64,000 nucleotides of DNA, taken from assembly GCA_964036045.1 (NCBI GenBank), contig OZ038385.1:22209813-22273812 (forward strand), read 5' to 3'. The translations under genes were made by a program, and so were the position numbers. Shown piece by piece: positions 46,101 to 61,100 of the stretch; the first letter of the stretch is position 1, and the number at the start of each line of letters is the position of its first letter. The notes below the pieces were generated by a model, which ran no database searches, was not told the origin of the DNA, and saw only the letters and a list, made by a program, of their open reading frames with translations. Source of the stretch: Eutreptiella sp. 'Long Island Sound 2002'. Lineage: Eukaryota > Euglenozoa > Euglenophyceae > Eutreptiales > Eutreptiaceae.

Positions 46101-49100
46101 TCTTCAACGCACCCAGGTGAAGGGCCTGTGCAATGGTTCTTTCTTCCGAAAATACAGCCTTCAACGCACCGACCTCCAGTGGATCGCCGAGCGCGGTACC
46201 GGTGCCATGCGTCTCAATGTATTGTACGTGGTGTGGATCAAATCCAGCATCCGTCAGAGCGGATTGCACGACAGCTTCTTGCGATGGTCCATTGGGTGCA
46301 GTCAAGCTTGCACTGCGCCCATCCTGGTTGACTGCCGTACCATGTACTACACCGTACGGCGGGTTTTCACCCTTGATGGCATTGGCTGGACATAGGACAA
46401 AAGCCACACAGCCCTCTCCACGGGCATATCCATTGGCCCGAGCATCAAAGGTTTTGCAGTGCCCATCTGGACTCAACATACGCGCAGCACATTCTCTCGC
46501 AAAAGGAATGGGGGACAGCAGAGCATTCACCCCGGCAACCACAGCACTACTGCAGTCACCATTGCGCAAGTGTCTGTGAGCCAAATGGGTGGCAACAAGC
46601 GACGATGAGCAGGCAGTATCGACCATCATACTTGGGCCTTGCAGACCAAGGCAGAATGAAAGTCGATTCGCGGGAACAGCACTATGGGCACCTGTGGCAA
46701 TGTAGGCTCCAGTTTCGTCAGAGTCGGTGAAGAAATCATAAAACATGCATCCCACAAAGACACCCGTCTGGCTTCCGTGCAAACTCTCCTTGCTCTGTCC
46801 TGAGATGTCGAGGGCCTCGAAGCATGTCTCCAAAATCAGCCGTTGTTGAGGATCCATCGCAACCGCCTCACCGGCTGAAATCCCGAAGAATGCCGCATCG
46901 AACATCTCCATCCCCTGAATGAATGCCGCCTGCCGCACATACATCTTTCCAGGTACGTCAAAATTTGGATCGTAATACAAATCAACGTCGAACCTCTCCA
47001 ATGGAATCTCACCCATGCAATTGGTCTTGTTCTGCAGCATTTGCCAAAAGGCCTCAGGGCTGTCAGCAGCCCCAGGCAATCGGCAGGCAGTCCCTACGAT
47101 AGCAGACCCACTGTACTTGCCACTCAGTCTCTTCGCAGATCTTGATCCTTTGGGCACGCCTTGCTTGGAGCCACTGATGTGTTGACTGATGAACCCCGTG
47201 ACTGCTTCAATCGTTGGATAATCGAATACCAATGTACTCGGGATCTTCGTTCCAGGGTACTCCTTCTGCAACAGGTTCCTGAACTCAACGGCGGTCAACG
47301 AGTCGAGTCCCAGGTCTACCAGCGGCTGGCTCACATCTATGACGGTGTCTGGCGCAACCAAATCTTGCAGAAGACCAATCACCTTTCGCTGAATGTCAGA
47401 CGCATCCACATCGGTCAGATCCATCTTCGGTGCTGCCACAGCTGATACAGGCTGGCGCCCAAACAACCCTGAGGTGGTTGGAAGCCGACTCACCACGGTC
47501 TTCTCGTTCAGCGGCACTACCAATGTCACTGGTGCGCTGCGTCGGAGCACATTTTCTATGCACTGCAGGCCAACAGCATTGCTCACGACACCAATTCCAG
47601 ACTCCGAAAGCATATCTGCAACTCCTGCCCGTACTGCCATGCCTGTCTCTGACCACGGTCCCCATTGAATGCTGCTCGCAGTCAGCCCGTTCTTCTGTCG
47701 CCACCGCGCAAGTGCATCCAAACATGCGTTCGCTGCCCCGTAGTTGCATTGTCCGGCATTGCCAAGCGCCGCAGTCACGGACGAGAACATCACAAACAGG
47801 TCGAGGTCCATTGCAAGTGTGTGGCTGTGCAAATGCCATGCTCCATCAACCTTCGGTCCATATACTTTGGAAAAGCTCTCCATATCCTGCTTGGGTAGCA
47901 GTCCATCTGCAAGAATCCCTGCAGAGTGGACCACCCCACGTACAGCAGGCAGCCCTTGCCCCTGAATCTCCGCAATCACGGATTGCACTTGCTCGCTGCT
48001 GGAGACATCGCATGGCATGGCATGAACGGTGCTCTGCGTGGATTGTAAGGCCTGCCATTCGGCCTCCATGCCTGATCCCACACGCCCACTGCGCGATAGA
48101 AGGACAAGGTGTCCAGCCCCTTGTTCTGCCATCCATCGGGCTGTCACAAGACCGATCCCGTTCAGGCCACCACTCACAATATAAGTGCCATCTTCAGTGA
48201 ACACAGGCATTGCAGTTGACGCAGCAGAAGTGGAAGACTGCGGCATAAGGCGGGGAACGTACCGCTCTCCTCCCTGAAGAGCCACTTCACAGGGGACTAC
48301 AACGGGTCCGTCTTTGCTGCTCGCAAAGTAATGCTTGAACTCCTCCACAACTGATTGCCCAGAAGTGCTGCTATCCGTGTCCAAACACAGCAGGTTGAGG
48401 CCTGCGAGCTCGGCTCGTGCAGAACGGGCAAGACCCCAGACTCCTGCAAGATTGACCCCTCTCTCGTCGATCTCAAGGTGTTGTACACATCGAGTAACAA
48501 CCATAACACATGGTAGAGCACCACCAGATCCGTGCGAGCTCCCAATTGCCTTCACAATGTACAGCACCACCATGAGCACCGTCTCTACAGCAACCTCACT
48601 TCCTGCAACAACAATGATTCCGTCCCAGCCCTGCTCTTGTACCCAACCTGTGACCTCACCTGGTGACGTCTGACCACCCATTCGTTTCTTCGTGCACTTG
48701 GATTCAAACTCAGATGCAAACTGCTCCACAACCTCATCTTCGTCTCCTCCATAAACGAGCAGACATCCGGTAGACATCTGAGCGTCTGTTTTAGCCAACA
48801 ACGTTGCTGGCTGCCACTTCAGCGCATACTCAACGCCGGCTTCCTTGTGGGCACCGCCACCGATACTCGACACACTGCGAAGGTGCAGTCCCTCCAGCAT
48901 CATCACCACCTGACCGTCGCCGTCCGTCATCAATACGTTGGCAACCACTTCTGTGTCAGCGCTTTGCATGTCACTAGTGACCACAGCATGACCTTGCAGT
49001 AGGCTGCTGCCATGCTTGCACACTGTGATCGTATCCACCAGTACAGGCACCATCATCTTGCTCACCCTGTCACCCAGGGCTGCCAGCACCAGATGGAAGG

Positions 49101-52100
49101 CACCATCGAGCAAAGCAGGATGAATGTTGAAGTCCTTCCACCACCCGGATGCAGCCATCAGCGTACCCAACGCCTCGCCGACGCCAGTGAAGCATTCAGT
49201 TACCGTGCGGAACTCGGGACCGTACATCAGTCCAAGGCCTGCCAGCGTGTCGTACAATGCGCTGACATCTAGGGGATGGGTACAGCGCTGTGCTGCTGCC
49301 TGCAGCTTGGAAGCTTGATCTGGCAGTGACCCCCGTTGGCTCCGTACTGCCCCTCGCACGTGCACAGTACTCTCTTCAGGGTCTGACACGTCATAGCTGC
49401 AGATGACAAACTCGTCCTCCTCCTCGAACCGGCATTCCATCATGGTCTGCGCTACCTCGGGCGCTGTAGAGGGCAACACAAGTGGCAGTTCAATTGCCAG
49501 ATCTTCCACAACCACAGCAGTGCCTTCGTTCAACTGAAACAATCTTCGAGCTGATGCCGCAACCATCTCCATGAACATGGCAGCTGGAACTAGTACATCT
49601 CCATTCACCTTATGGTCTTTGATCAAACGATGCATTCGAGGGCCCAAGCCCACTGCATATCCCGAGGCATCCATGCACGCCCTCTGAAGCAACATATGTC
49701 GCCGAGTCTTTTTCCACGGGAACGCCTTCTGGCTGTATCCGACTCGTGGTCTGTTGGACTGCTCGGGCTCAGCTGTTGCCGAGGCCTTGAGTATCACATG
49801 GCCGTTGGTACCGCTGAATCCGAAAGAACTGACACCACCGATAGCATCCCGGATGCTGCTTGCATGGCGCAACTTAACAGCTTCGGTTGGAAGAACGACA
49901 GGAAATCCCTCAAAATCCAAGAAGCTGTTCAACTCTTGCATGTGGATGTTTGGCGGGATTTCGGCATGTCGCAACCCAAGTAGCAGCTTCAGGAGACCTG
50001 CAACCCCAGCAGCTCCCTCGCAATGGCCAATGTTGGTCTTCAACGCACCCAGGTGAAGGGCCTGTGCAATGGTTCTTTCTTCCGAAAATACAGCCTTCAA
50101 CGCACCGACCTCCAGTGGATCGCCGAGCGCGGTACCGGTGCCATGCGTCTCAATGTATTGTACGTGGTGTGGATCAAATCCAGCATCCGTCAGAGCGGAT
50201 TGCAAGACAGCTTCTTGCGATGGTCCATTGGGTGCAGTCAAGCTTGCACTGCGCCCATCCTGGTTGACTGCCGTACCATGTACTACACCGTACGGCGGGT
50301 TTTCACCCTTGATGGCATTGGCTGGACATAGGACAAAAGCCACACAGCCCTCTCCACGGGCATATCCATTGGCCCGAGCATCAAAGGTTTTGCAGTGCCC
50401 ATCTGGACTCAACATACGCGCAGCACATTCTCTCGCAAAAGGAATGGGGGACAGCAGAGCATTCACCCCGGCAACCACAGCACTACTGCAGTCACCAATG
50501 CGCAAGTGTCTGTGGGCCAAATGGGTGGCAACAAGCGACGATGAGCAGGCAGTATCGACCATCATACTTGGGCCTTGCAGACCAAGGCAGAATGAAAGTC
50601 GATTCGCGGGAACAGCACTATGAGTTCCTGTGGCAATGTAGGCTCCAGTTTCGTCAGAGTCGGTGAAGAAATCATAAAACATGCATCCCACAAAGACACC
50701 CGTCTGGCTTCCGTGCAAACTCTCCTTGCTCTGTCCTGAGATGTCGAGGGCCTCGAAGCATGTCTCCAAAATCAGCCGTTGTTGAGGATCCATCGCAACC
50801 GCCTCACCGGCTGAAATCCCGAAGAATGCCGCATCGAACATCTCCATCCCCTGAATGAATGCCGCCTGCCGCACATACATCTTTCCAGGTACGTCAAAAT
50901 TTGGATCGTAATACAAATCAACGTCGAACCTCTCCAATGGAATCTCACCCATGCAATTGGTCTTGTTCTGCAGCATTTGCCAAAAGGCCTCAGGGCTGTC
51001 AGCAGCCCCAGGCAATCGGCAGGCAGTCCCTACGATAGCAGACCCACTGTACTTGCCACTCAGTCTCTTCGCAGATCTTGATCCTTTGGGCACGCCTTGC
51101 TTGGAGCCACTGATGTGTTGACTGATGAACCCCGTGACTGCTTCAATCGTTGGATAATCGAATACCAATGTACTCGGGATCTTCGTTCCAGGGTACTCCT
51201 TCTGCAACAGGTTCCTGAACTCAACGGCGGTCAACGAGTCGAGTCCCAGGTCTACCAGCGGCTGGCTCACATCGATGTCAGTGTCCGACATGATCAGGTC
51301 CTGAACGAAGCCAATCACCTTTCGCTGAATGTCAGACGCATCCACATCGGTCAGATCCATCTTCGGTGCTGCCACAGCTGATACAGGCTGGCGCCCAAAC
51401 AACCCTGAGGTGGTTGGAAGCCGACTCACCACGGTCTTCTCGTTCAGCGGCACTACCAATGTCACTGGTGCGCTGCGTCGGAGCACATTTTCTATGCACT
51501 GCAGGCCAACAGCATTGCTCACGACACCAATTCCAGACTCCGAAAGCATATCTGCAACTCCTGCCCGTACTGCCATGCCTGTCTCTGACCACGGTCCCCA
51601 TTGAATGCTGCTCGCAGTCAGCCCGTTCTTCTGTCGCCACCGCGCAAGTGCATCCAAACATGCGTTCGCTGCCCCGTAGTTGCATTGTCCGGCATTGCCA
51701 AGCGCCGCAGTCACGGACGAGAACATCATAAACAGGTCGAGGTCCATTGCAAGTGTGTGGCTGTGCAAATGCCATGCTCCATCAACCTTCGGTCCATATA
51801 CTTTGGAAAAGCTCTCCATATCCTGCTTGGGTAGCAGTCCATCTGCAAGAATCCCTGCAGAGTGGACCACCCCACGTACAGCAGGCAGCCCTTGCCCCTG
51901 AATCTCCGCAATCACGGATTGCACTTGCTCGCTGCTGGAGACATCGCATGGCATGGCATGAACGGTGCTCTGCGTGGATTGTAAGGCCTGCCATTCGGCC
52001 TCCATGCCTGATCCCACACGCCCACTGCGCGATAGAAGGACAAGGTGTCCAGCCCCTTGTTCTGCCATCCATCGGGCTGTCACAAGACCGATCCCGTTCA

Positions 52101-55100
52101 GGCCACCACTCACAATATAAGTGCCATCTTCAGTGAACACAGGCATTGCAGTTGACGCAGCAGAAGTGGAAGACTGCGGCATAAGGCGGGGAACGTACCG
52201 CTCTCCTCCCTGAAGAGCCACTTCACAGGGGACTACAACGGGTCCGTCTTTGCTGCTCGCAAAGTAATGCTTGAACTCCTCCACAACTGATTGCCCAGAA
52301 GTGCTGCTATCCGTGTCCAAACACAGCAGGTTGAGGCCTGCGAGCTCGGCTCGTGCAGAACGGGCAAGACCCCAGACTCCTGCAAGATTGACCCCTCTCT
52401 CGTCGATCTCAAGGTGTTGTACACATCGAGTAACAACCATAACACATGGTAGAGCACCACCAGATCCGTGCGAGCTCCCAATTGCCTTCACAATGTACAG
52501 CACCACCATGAGCACCGTCTCTACAGCAACCTCACTTCCTGCAACAACAATGATTCCGTCCCAGCCCTGCTCTTGTACCCAACCTGTGACCTCACCTGGT
52601 GACGTCTGACCACCCATTCGTTTCTTCGTGCACTTGGATCCAAACTCAGATGCAAACTGCTCCACAACCTCATCTTCGTCTCCTCCATAAACGAGCAGAC
52701 ATCCGGTAGACATCTGAGCGTCTGTTTTAGCCAACAACGTTGCTGGCTGCCACTTCAGCGCATACTCAACGCCGGCTTCCTTGTGGGCACCGCCACCGAT
52801 ACTCGACACACTGCGAAGGTGCAGTCCCTCCAGCATCATCACCACCTGACCGTCGCCGTCCGTCATCAATACGTTGGCAACCACTTCTGTGTCAGCGCTT
52901 TGCATGTCACTAGTGACCACAGCATGACCTTGCAGTAGGCTGCTGCCATGCTTGCACACTGTGATCGTATCCACCAGTACAGGCACCATCATCTTGCTCA
53001 CCCTGTCACCCAGGGCTGCCAGCACCAGATGGAAGGCACCATCGAGCAAAGCAGGATGAATGTTGAATTCCTTCCACCACCCGGATGCAGCCATCAGCGT
53101 ACCCAACGCCTCGCCGACGCCAGTGAAGCATTCAGTTACCGTGCGGAACTCGGGACCGTACATCAGTCCAAGGCCTGCCAGCGTGTCGTACAATGCGCTG
53201 ACATCTAGGGGATGGGTACAGCGCTGTGCTGCTGCCTGCAGCTTGGAAGCTTGATCTGGCAGTGACCCCCGTTGGCTCCGTACTGCCCCTCGCACGTGCA
53301 CAGTACTCTCTTCAGGGTCTGACACGTCATAGCTGCAGATGACAAACTCGTCCTCCTCCTCGAACCGGCATTCCATCATGGTCTGCGCTACCTCGGGCGC
53401 TGTAGAGGGCAACACAAGCGGCAGTTCAATTGCCAGATCTTCCACAACCACAGCAGTGCCTTCGTTCAACTGAAACAATCTTCGAGCTGATGCCGCAACC
53501 ATCTCCATGAACATGGCAGCTGGCACTACTGGGTCTCCATTCACCTTATGGTCTTTGATCAAACGATGCATTCGAGGGCCCAAGCCCACTGCATATCCCG
53601 AGGCATCCATGCACGCCCTCTGAAGCAACATATGGGGCTGGATCTCATGCCAAGGCAACCGTTGCTGCGTGTACACAATCCGTTTCCTATTGGCTTTCTC
53701 TAGTTCAGCATTGGACAACGCCTTAACGAGCACGTGCCCATTAGTACCACTGACCCCAAATGAGCTGACACCTCCAAACATGTTGCTGTTGACTCCCGAG
53801 GTGTCAAGTTTCACAGTCTCCGTGGGAAGCACCACAGGAAATCCTTCGAAATCCAGAAAGGGGTTGAGTTCCTGAAAATGCAGATTCGGGGGGACTGCAG
53901 CGTGGCCCAGGGAAAGAGCCAGCTTGAGCAGGCCTGCTGCCCCCGCCGTAGCTTCAAGATGCCCCACGTTCGTCTTCAGCGCCCCCAAGTAAAGCATTTG
54001 TCCGTCCTGTTGAGCATCGCCAAACACCGCTTTCAGTGCTCCCACTTCAAGTGGATCCCCAAGTGCAGTTCCAGTCCCATGGGTCTCCACGTATTGTACC
54101 TGTCTGGGCTCAAGTCCTGCATCCTTTAACGCCGTCCAAAGCATGGCTTCCTGCTGTGGTCCATTTGGGGCACTCAAACTCGCACTGCGGCCATCTTGAT
54201 TGACACTAGTCCCGCAGACAGTCCACCTTGGGTTCCTCGCAGTGGCTACTGGCTCCAGCACAATGGCGCAGCACCCTTCCCCTCTTGCATATCCGTTCGC
54301 AGTGGCATCAAAGGTCTTGCATGCACTGTCAGGACTGAGCATGCGAGCACCTCCCAATGTCATGAACAGGTGCGGGGCAAGTATTGTATTGACACCCGCC
54401 ACCACAGTGCGTTTGCAATCATCAGTCTGCAAATGGCGATTGGCCAAGTGGGTGGCCACAAGCGACGATGAGCACGCCGTGTCAATGACCATGCTCGGCC
54501 CTTGCAGACCAAGACAAAAGGAAAGCCGACCAGCCGGAACCGAAAACAGGGTGCCCGCAGCCCCGAGCGCACCACCGGGGGCGCGGATACGACTGTAATC
54601 AACACTAGCACAACCTACAAAGACACCCGTCTGGCTTCCGTGCAAACTCTCCTTGCTCTGTCCTGAGATGTCGAGGGCCTCGAAGCATGTCTCCAAAATC
54701 AGCCGTTGTTGAGGATCCATCGCAACCGCCTCACCGGCTGAAATCCCGAAGAATGCCGCATCGAACATCTCCATCCCCTGAATGAATGCCGCCTGCCGCA
54801 CATACATCTTTCCAGGTACGTCAAAATTTGGATCGTAATACAAATCAACGTCGAACCTCTCCAATGGAATCTCACCCATGCAATTGGTCTTGTTCTGCAG
54901 CATTTGCCAAAAGGCCTCAGGGCTGTCAGCAGCCCCAGGCAATCGGCAGGCAGTCCCTACGATAGCAGACCCACTGTACTTGCCACTCAGTCTCTTCGCA
55001 GATCTTGATCCTTTGGGCACGCCTTGCTTGGAGCCACTGATGTGTTGACTGATGAACCCCGTGACTGCTTCAATCGTTGGATAATCGAATACCAATGTAC

Positions 55101-58100
55101 TCGGGATCTTCGTTCCAGGGTACTCCTTCTGCAACAGGTTCCTGAACTCAACGGCGGTCAACGAGTCGAGTCCCAGGTCTACCAGCGGCTGGCTCACATC
55201 GATGTCAGTGTCCGACATGATCAGGTCCTGAACGAAGCCAATCACCTTTCGCTGAATGTCAGACGCATCCACATCGGTCAGATCCATCTTCAGTGCTGCC
55301 ACAGCTGATACAGGCTGGCGCCCAAACAACCCTGAGGTGGTTGGAAGCCGACTCACCACGGTCTTCTCGTTCAGCGGCACTACCAATGTCACTGGTGCGC
55401 TGCGTCGGAGCACATTTTCTATGCACTGCAGACCAACAGCATTGCTCACGACACCAATTCCAGACTCCGAAAGCATATCTGCAACTCCTGCCCGTACTGC
55501 CATGCCTGTCTCTGACCACGGTCCCCATTGAATGCTGCTCGCAGTCAGCCCGTTCTTCTGTCGCCACCGCGCAAGTGCATCCAAACATGCGTTCGCTGCC
55601 CCGTAGTTGCATTGTCCGGCATTGCCAAGCGCCGCAGTCACGGACGAGAACATCACAAACAGGTCGAGGTCCATTGCAAGTGTGTGGCTGTGCAAATGCC
55701 ATGCTCCATCAACCTTCGGTCCATATACTTTGGAAAAGCTCTCCATATCCTGCTTGGGTAGCAGTCCATCTGCAAGAATCCCTGCAGAGTGGACCACCCC
55801 ACGTACAGCAGGCAGCCCTTGCCTCTGAATCTCCGCAATCACGGATTGCACTTGCTCGCTGCTGGAGACATCGCATGGCATGGCATGAACGGTGCTCTGC
55901 GTGGATTGTAAGGCCTGCCATTCGGCCTCCATGCCTGATCCCACACGCCCACTGCGCGATAGAAGGACAAGGTGTCCAGCCCCTTGTTCTGCCATCCATC
56001 GGGCTGTCACAAGACCGATCCCGTTCAGGCCACCACTCACAATATAGGTGCCATTTTGAACAATGTTTGTACCTGAGAGTCGTGGGTTATCATAAACCTG
56101 GAGAACGACCTTGTCCGCATGCTGACTGCTTGCGCGTGCCTGGAATACTGAATGAAGCGGGGTCTGGAAATCGAACTGAACAACGGGCCACGGGATGCCG
56201 TCCCCAAAATAATCCAATCCAATTTGCCCCAACCTCTGGGATACGCTTTCTCTGCCCAAGGCTTCCTCTAGGTTAACAGCCTTCACTCGCACATCTGCCC
56301 TGTGCTTCAGGACCTCTTCGGCTGTCAATCCTTCTTGCCCCAGATCAAGGAACCATCCCCCAGATACTAGCAGAGGTACACAGTCTAAAGCTGAATCCCC
56401 ATGCCTACAGTTCAGGACCACGTCAACCTTGGATGCCCCCACTAGGGCAAGGAGATTCTCGTTCAATAGACCAGGTTGGTCTGTAATGACCACGCAAGCC
56501 ACGCCCTGCGCTTGCAGGCTTGATGCCATCTTGGCACTTTCGGTAGTTCCAATCACCCTTGCACCCCTTTGCTTCGCAACTTGGAGCGCCATCCTGCCTG
56601 ACGGGCCACTGATACCATGGACAACAACTTGTTGCCCTGCCTGCAGTTGTGCAATCCCAACGAAGGCATGCTCCATCAGCAAGTAGGAAGCAGGGATCCC
56701 GGCAGCCTGGGTCGTACTCAGATGCCTGGGGATGTGGGCGACGGTCTCGGTGGATACCCGGGTCGATGAGCGGAGACCCTCGTACCCGAGCCCAAATATG
56801 CGATCACCGATGGCAAAGCCCTCCACAGCTGCGCCAACCGCAATCACCTCTCCGCTGAACTCCGAGATCCAATTGGGCTGTCGAGTCAGATTCACTGCGC
56901 GCAACAGATCGCAGAACTTGATGCTGCTGGCAAGCAGGCGGACATCCAACATATCCGGTGGCAACGGACCCGCAGGGGCGTCATGTGCATGGAAAGCGAC
57001 ATCACCCAAAAACCCCGCGCCACTTGGGTGCACATCGACAACAGCGCCCTTCAATACAGGCGAGTGTTTCTCAGCGTGCAGACGAGGAACGTACCGCTCT
57101 CCTCCCTGAAGAGCCACTTCACAGGGGACTACAACGGGTCCGTCTTTGCTGCTCGCAAAGTAATGCTTGAACTCCTCCACAACTGATTGCCCAGAAGTGC
57201 TGCTATCCGTGTCCAAACACAGCAGGTTGAGGCCTGCGAGCTCGGCTCGTGCAGAACGGGCAAGACCCCAGACTCCTGCAAGATTGACCCCTCTCTCGTC
57301 GATCTCAAGGTGTTGTACACATCGAGTAACAACCATAACACATGGTAGAGCACCACCAGATCCGTGCGAGCTCCCAATTGCCTTCACAATGTACAGCACC
57401 ACCATGAGCACCGTCTCTACAGCAACCTCACTTCCTGCAACAACAATGATTCCGTCCCAGCCCTGCTCTTGTACCCAACCTGTGACCTCACCTGGTGACG
57501 TCTGACCACCCATTCGTTTCTTCGTGCACTTGGATCCAAACTCAGATGCAAACTGCTCCACAACCTCATCTTCGTCTCCTCCATAAACGAGCAGACATCC
57601 GGTAGACATCTGAGCGTCTGTTTTAGCCAACAACGTTGCTGGCTGCCACTTCAGCGCATACTCAACGCCGGCTTCCTTGTGGGCACCGCCACCGATACTC
57701 GACACACTGCGAAGGTGCAGTCCCTCCAGCATCATCACCACCTGACCGTCGCCGTCCGTCATCAATACGTTGGCAACCACTTCTGTGTCAGCGCTTTGCA
57801 TGTCACTAGTGACCACAGCATGACCTTGCAGTAGGCTGCTGCCATGCTTGCACACTGTGATCGTATCCACCAGTACAGGCACCATCATCTTGCTCACCCT
57901 GTCACCCAGGGCTGCCAGCACCAGATGGAAGGCACCATCGAGCAAAGCAGGATGAATGTTGAATTCCTTCCACCACCCGGATGCAGCCATCAGCGTACCC
58001 AACGCCTCGCCGACGCCAGTGAAGCATTCAGTTACCGTGCGGAACTCGGGACCGTACATCAGTCCAAGGCCTGCCAGCGTGTCGTACAATGCGCTGACAT

Positions 58101-61100
58101 CTAGGGGATGGGTACAGCGCTGTGCTGCTGCCTGCAGCTTGGAAGCTTGATCTGGCAGTGACCCCCGTTGGCTCCGTACTGCCCCTCGCACGTGCACAGT
58201 ACTCTCTTCAGGGTCTGACACGTCATAGCTGCAGATGACAAACTCGTCCTCCTCCTCGAACCGGCATTCCATCATGGTCTGCGCTACCTCGGGCGCTGTA
58301 GAGGGCAACACAAGCGGCAGTTCAATTGCCAGATCTTCCACAACCACAGCAGTGCCTTCGTTCAACTGAAACAATCTTCGAGCTGATGCCGCAACCATCT
58401 CCATGAACATGGCAGCTGGCACTACTGGGTCTCCATTCACCTTATGGTCTTTGATCAAACGATGCATTCGAGGGCCCAAGCCCACTGCATATCCCGAGGC
58501 ATCCATGCACGCCCTCTGAAGCAACATATGGGGCTGGATCTCATGCCAAGGCAACCGTTGCTGCGTGTACACAATCCGTTTCCTATTGGCTTTCTCTAGT
58601 TCAGCATTGGACAACGCCTTAACGAGCACGTGCCCATTAGTACCACTGACCCCAAATGAGCTGACACCTCCAAACATGTTGCTGTTGACTCCCGAGGTGT
58701 CAAGTTTCACAGTCTCCGTGGGAAGCACCACAGGAAATCCTTCGAAATCCAGAAAGGGGTTGAGTTCCTGAAAATGCAGATTCGGGGGGACTGCAGCGTG
58801 GCCCAGGGAAAGAGCCAGCTTGAGCAGGCCTGCTGCCCCCGCCGTAGCTTCAAGATGCCCCACGTTCGTCTTCAGCGCCCCCAAGTAAAGCATTTGTCCG
58901 TCCTGTTGAGCATCGCCAAACACCGCTTTCAGTGCTCCCACTTCAAGTGGATCCCCAAGTGCAGTTCCAGTCCCATGGGTCTCCACGTATTGTACCTGTC
59001 TGGGCTCAAGTCCTGCATCCTTTAACGCCGTCCAAAGCATGGCTTCCTGCTGTGGTCCATTTGGGGCACTCAAACTCGCACTGCGGCCATCTTGATTGAC
59101 ACTAGTCCCGCAGACAGTCCACCTTGGGTTCCTCGCAGTGGCTACTGGCTCCAGCACAATGGCGCAGCACCCTTCCCCTCTTGCATATCCGTTCGCAGTG
59201 GCATCAAAGGTCTTGCATGCACTGTCAGGACTGAGCATGCGAGCACCTCCCAATGTCATGAAGGTTTCTGGGGCAAGAATGACATTAACTCCCGCCACCA
59301 CAGTGCGTTTGCAATCGGCGATTTGCAAATGCCAGTGAGCCAAATGGGTGGCCACAAGCGACGATGAGCACGCCGTGTCAATGACCATGCTCGGCCCTTG
59401 CAGACCAAGACAAAAGGAAAGCCGACCAGCCGGAACCGAAAACAGGGTGCCCGCAGCCCCGAGCGCACCACCGGGGGCGCGGATACGACTGTAATCAACG
59501 TGACAACAACCTACAAAGACACCCGTCTGGCTTCCGTGCAAACTCTCCTTGCTCTGTCCTGAGATGTCGAGGGCCTCGAAGCATGTCTCCAAAATCAGCC
59601 GTTGTTGAGGATCCATCGCAACCGCCTCACCGGCTGAAATCCCGAAGAATGCCGCATCGAACATCTCCATCCCCTGAATGAATGCCGCCTGCCGCACATA
59701 CATCTTTCCAGGTACGTCAAAATTTGGATCGTAATACAAATCAACGTCGAACCTCTCCAATGGAATCTCACCCATGCAATTGGTCTTGTTCTGCAGCATT
59801 TGCCAAAAGGCCTCAGGGCTGTCAGCAGCCCCAGGCAATCGGCAGGCAGTCCCTACGATAGCAGACCCACTGTACTTGCCACTCAGTCTCTTCGCAGATC
59901 TTGATCCTTTGGGCACGCCTTGCTTGGAGCCACTGATGTGTTGACTGATGAACCCCGTGACTGCTTCAATCGTTGGATAATCGAATACCAATGTACTCGG
60001 GATCTTCGTTCCAGGGTACTCCTTCTGCAACAGGTTCCTGAACTCAACGGCGGTCAACGAGTCGAGTCCCAGGTCTACCAGCGGCTGGCTCACCTCCACT
60101 GTAGTCCCTGGCATTACGAGTTCCTGTACAAAGCCAATCACCTTTCGCTGAATGTCAGACGCATCCACATCGGTCAGATCCATCTTCGGTGCTGCCACAG
60201 CTGATACAGGCTGGCGCCCAAACAACCCTGAGGTGGTTGGAAGCCGACTCACCACGGTCTTCTCGTTCAGCGGCACTACCAATGTCACTGGTGCGCTGCG
60301 TCGGAGCACATTTTCTATGCACTGCAGGCCAACAGCATTGCTCACGACACCAATGCCGAAGGCAGCAAAAGAAGCACCTACTCCTGCCCGTACTGCCATG
60401 CCTGTCTCTGACCACGGTCCCCATTGAATGCTGCTCGCAGTCAGCCCGTTCTTCTGTCGCCACCGCGCAAGTGCATCCAAACATGCGTTCGCTGCCCCGT
60501 AGTTGCATTGTCCGGCATTGCCAAGCGCCGCAGTCACGGACGAGAACATCACAAACAGGTCGAGGTCCATTGCAAGTGTGTGGCTGTGCAAATGCCATGC
60601 TCCATCAACCTTCGGTCCATATACTTTGGAAAAGCTCTCCATATCCTGCTTGGGTAGCAGTCCATCTGCAAGAATCCCTGCAGAGTGGACCATCCCACGT
60701 ACAGCAGGCAGCCCTTGCCCCTGAATCTCCGCAATCACGGATTGCACTTGCTCGCTGCTGGAGACATCGCATGGCATGGCATGAACGGTGCTCTGCGTGG
60801 ATTGTAAGGCCTGCCATTCGGCCTCCATGCCTGATCCCACACGCCCACTGCGCGATAGAAGGACAAGGTGTCCAGCCCCTTGTTCTGCCATCCATCGGGC
60901 TGTCACAAGACCGATCCCGTTCAGGCCACCACTCACAATATAGGTGCCATTTTGAACAATGTTTGTACCTGAGAGTCGTGGGTTATCATAAACCTGGAGA
61001 ACGACCTTGTCCGCATGCTGACTGCTTGCGCGTGCCTGGAATACTGAATGAAGCGGGGTCTGGAAATCGAACTGAACAACGGGCCACGGGATGCCGTCCC

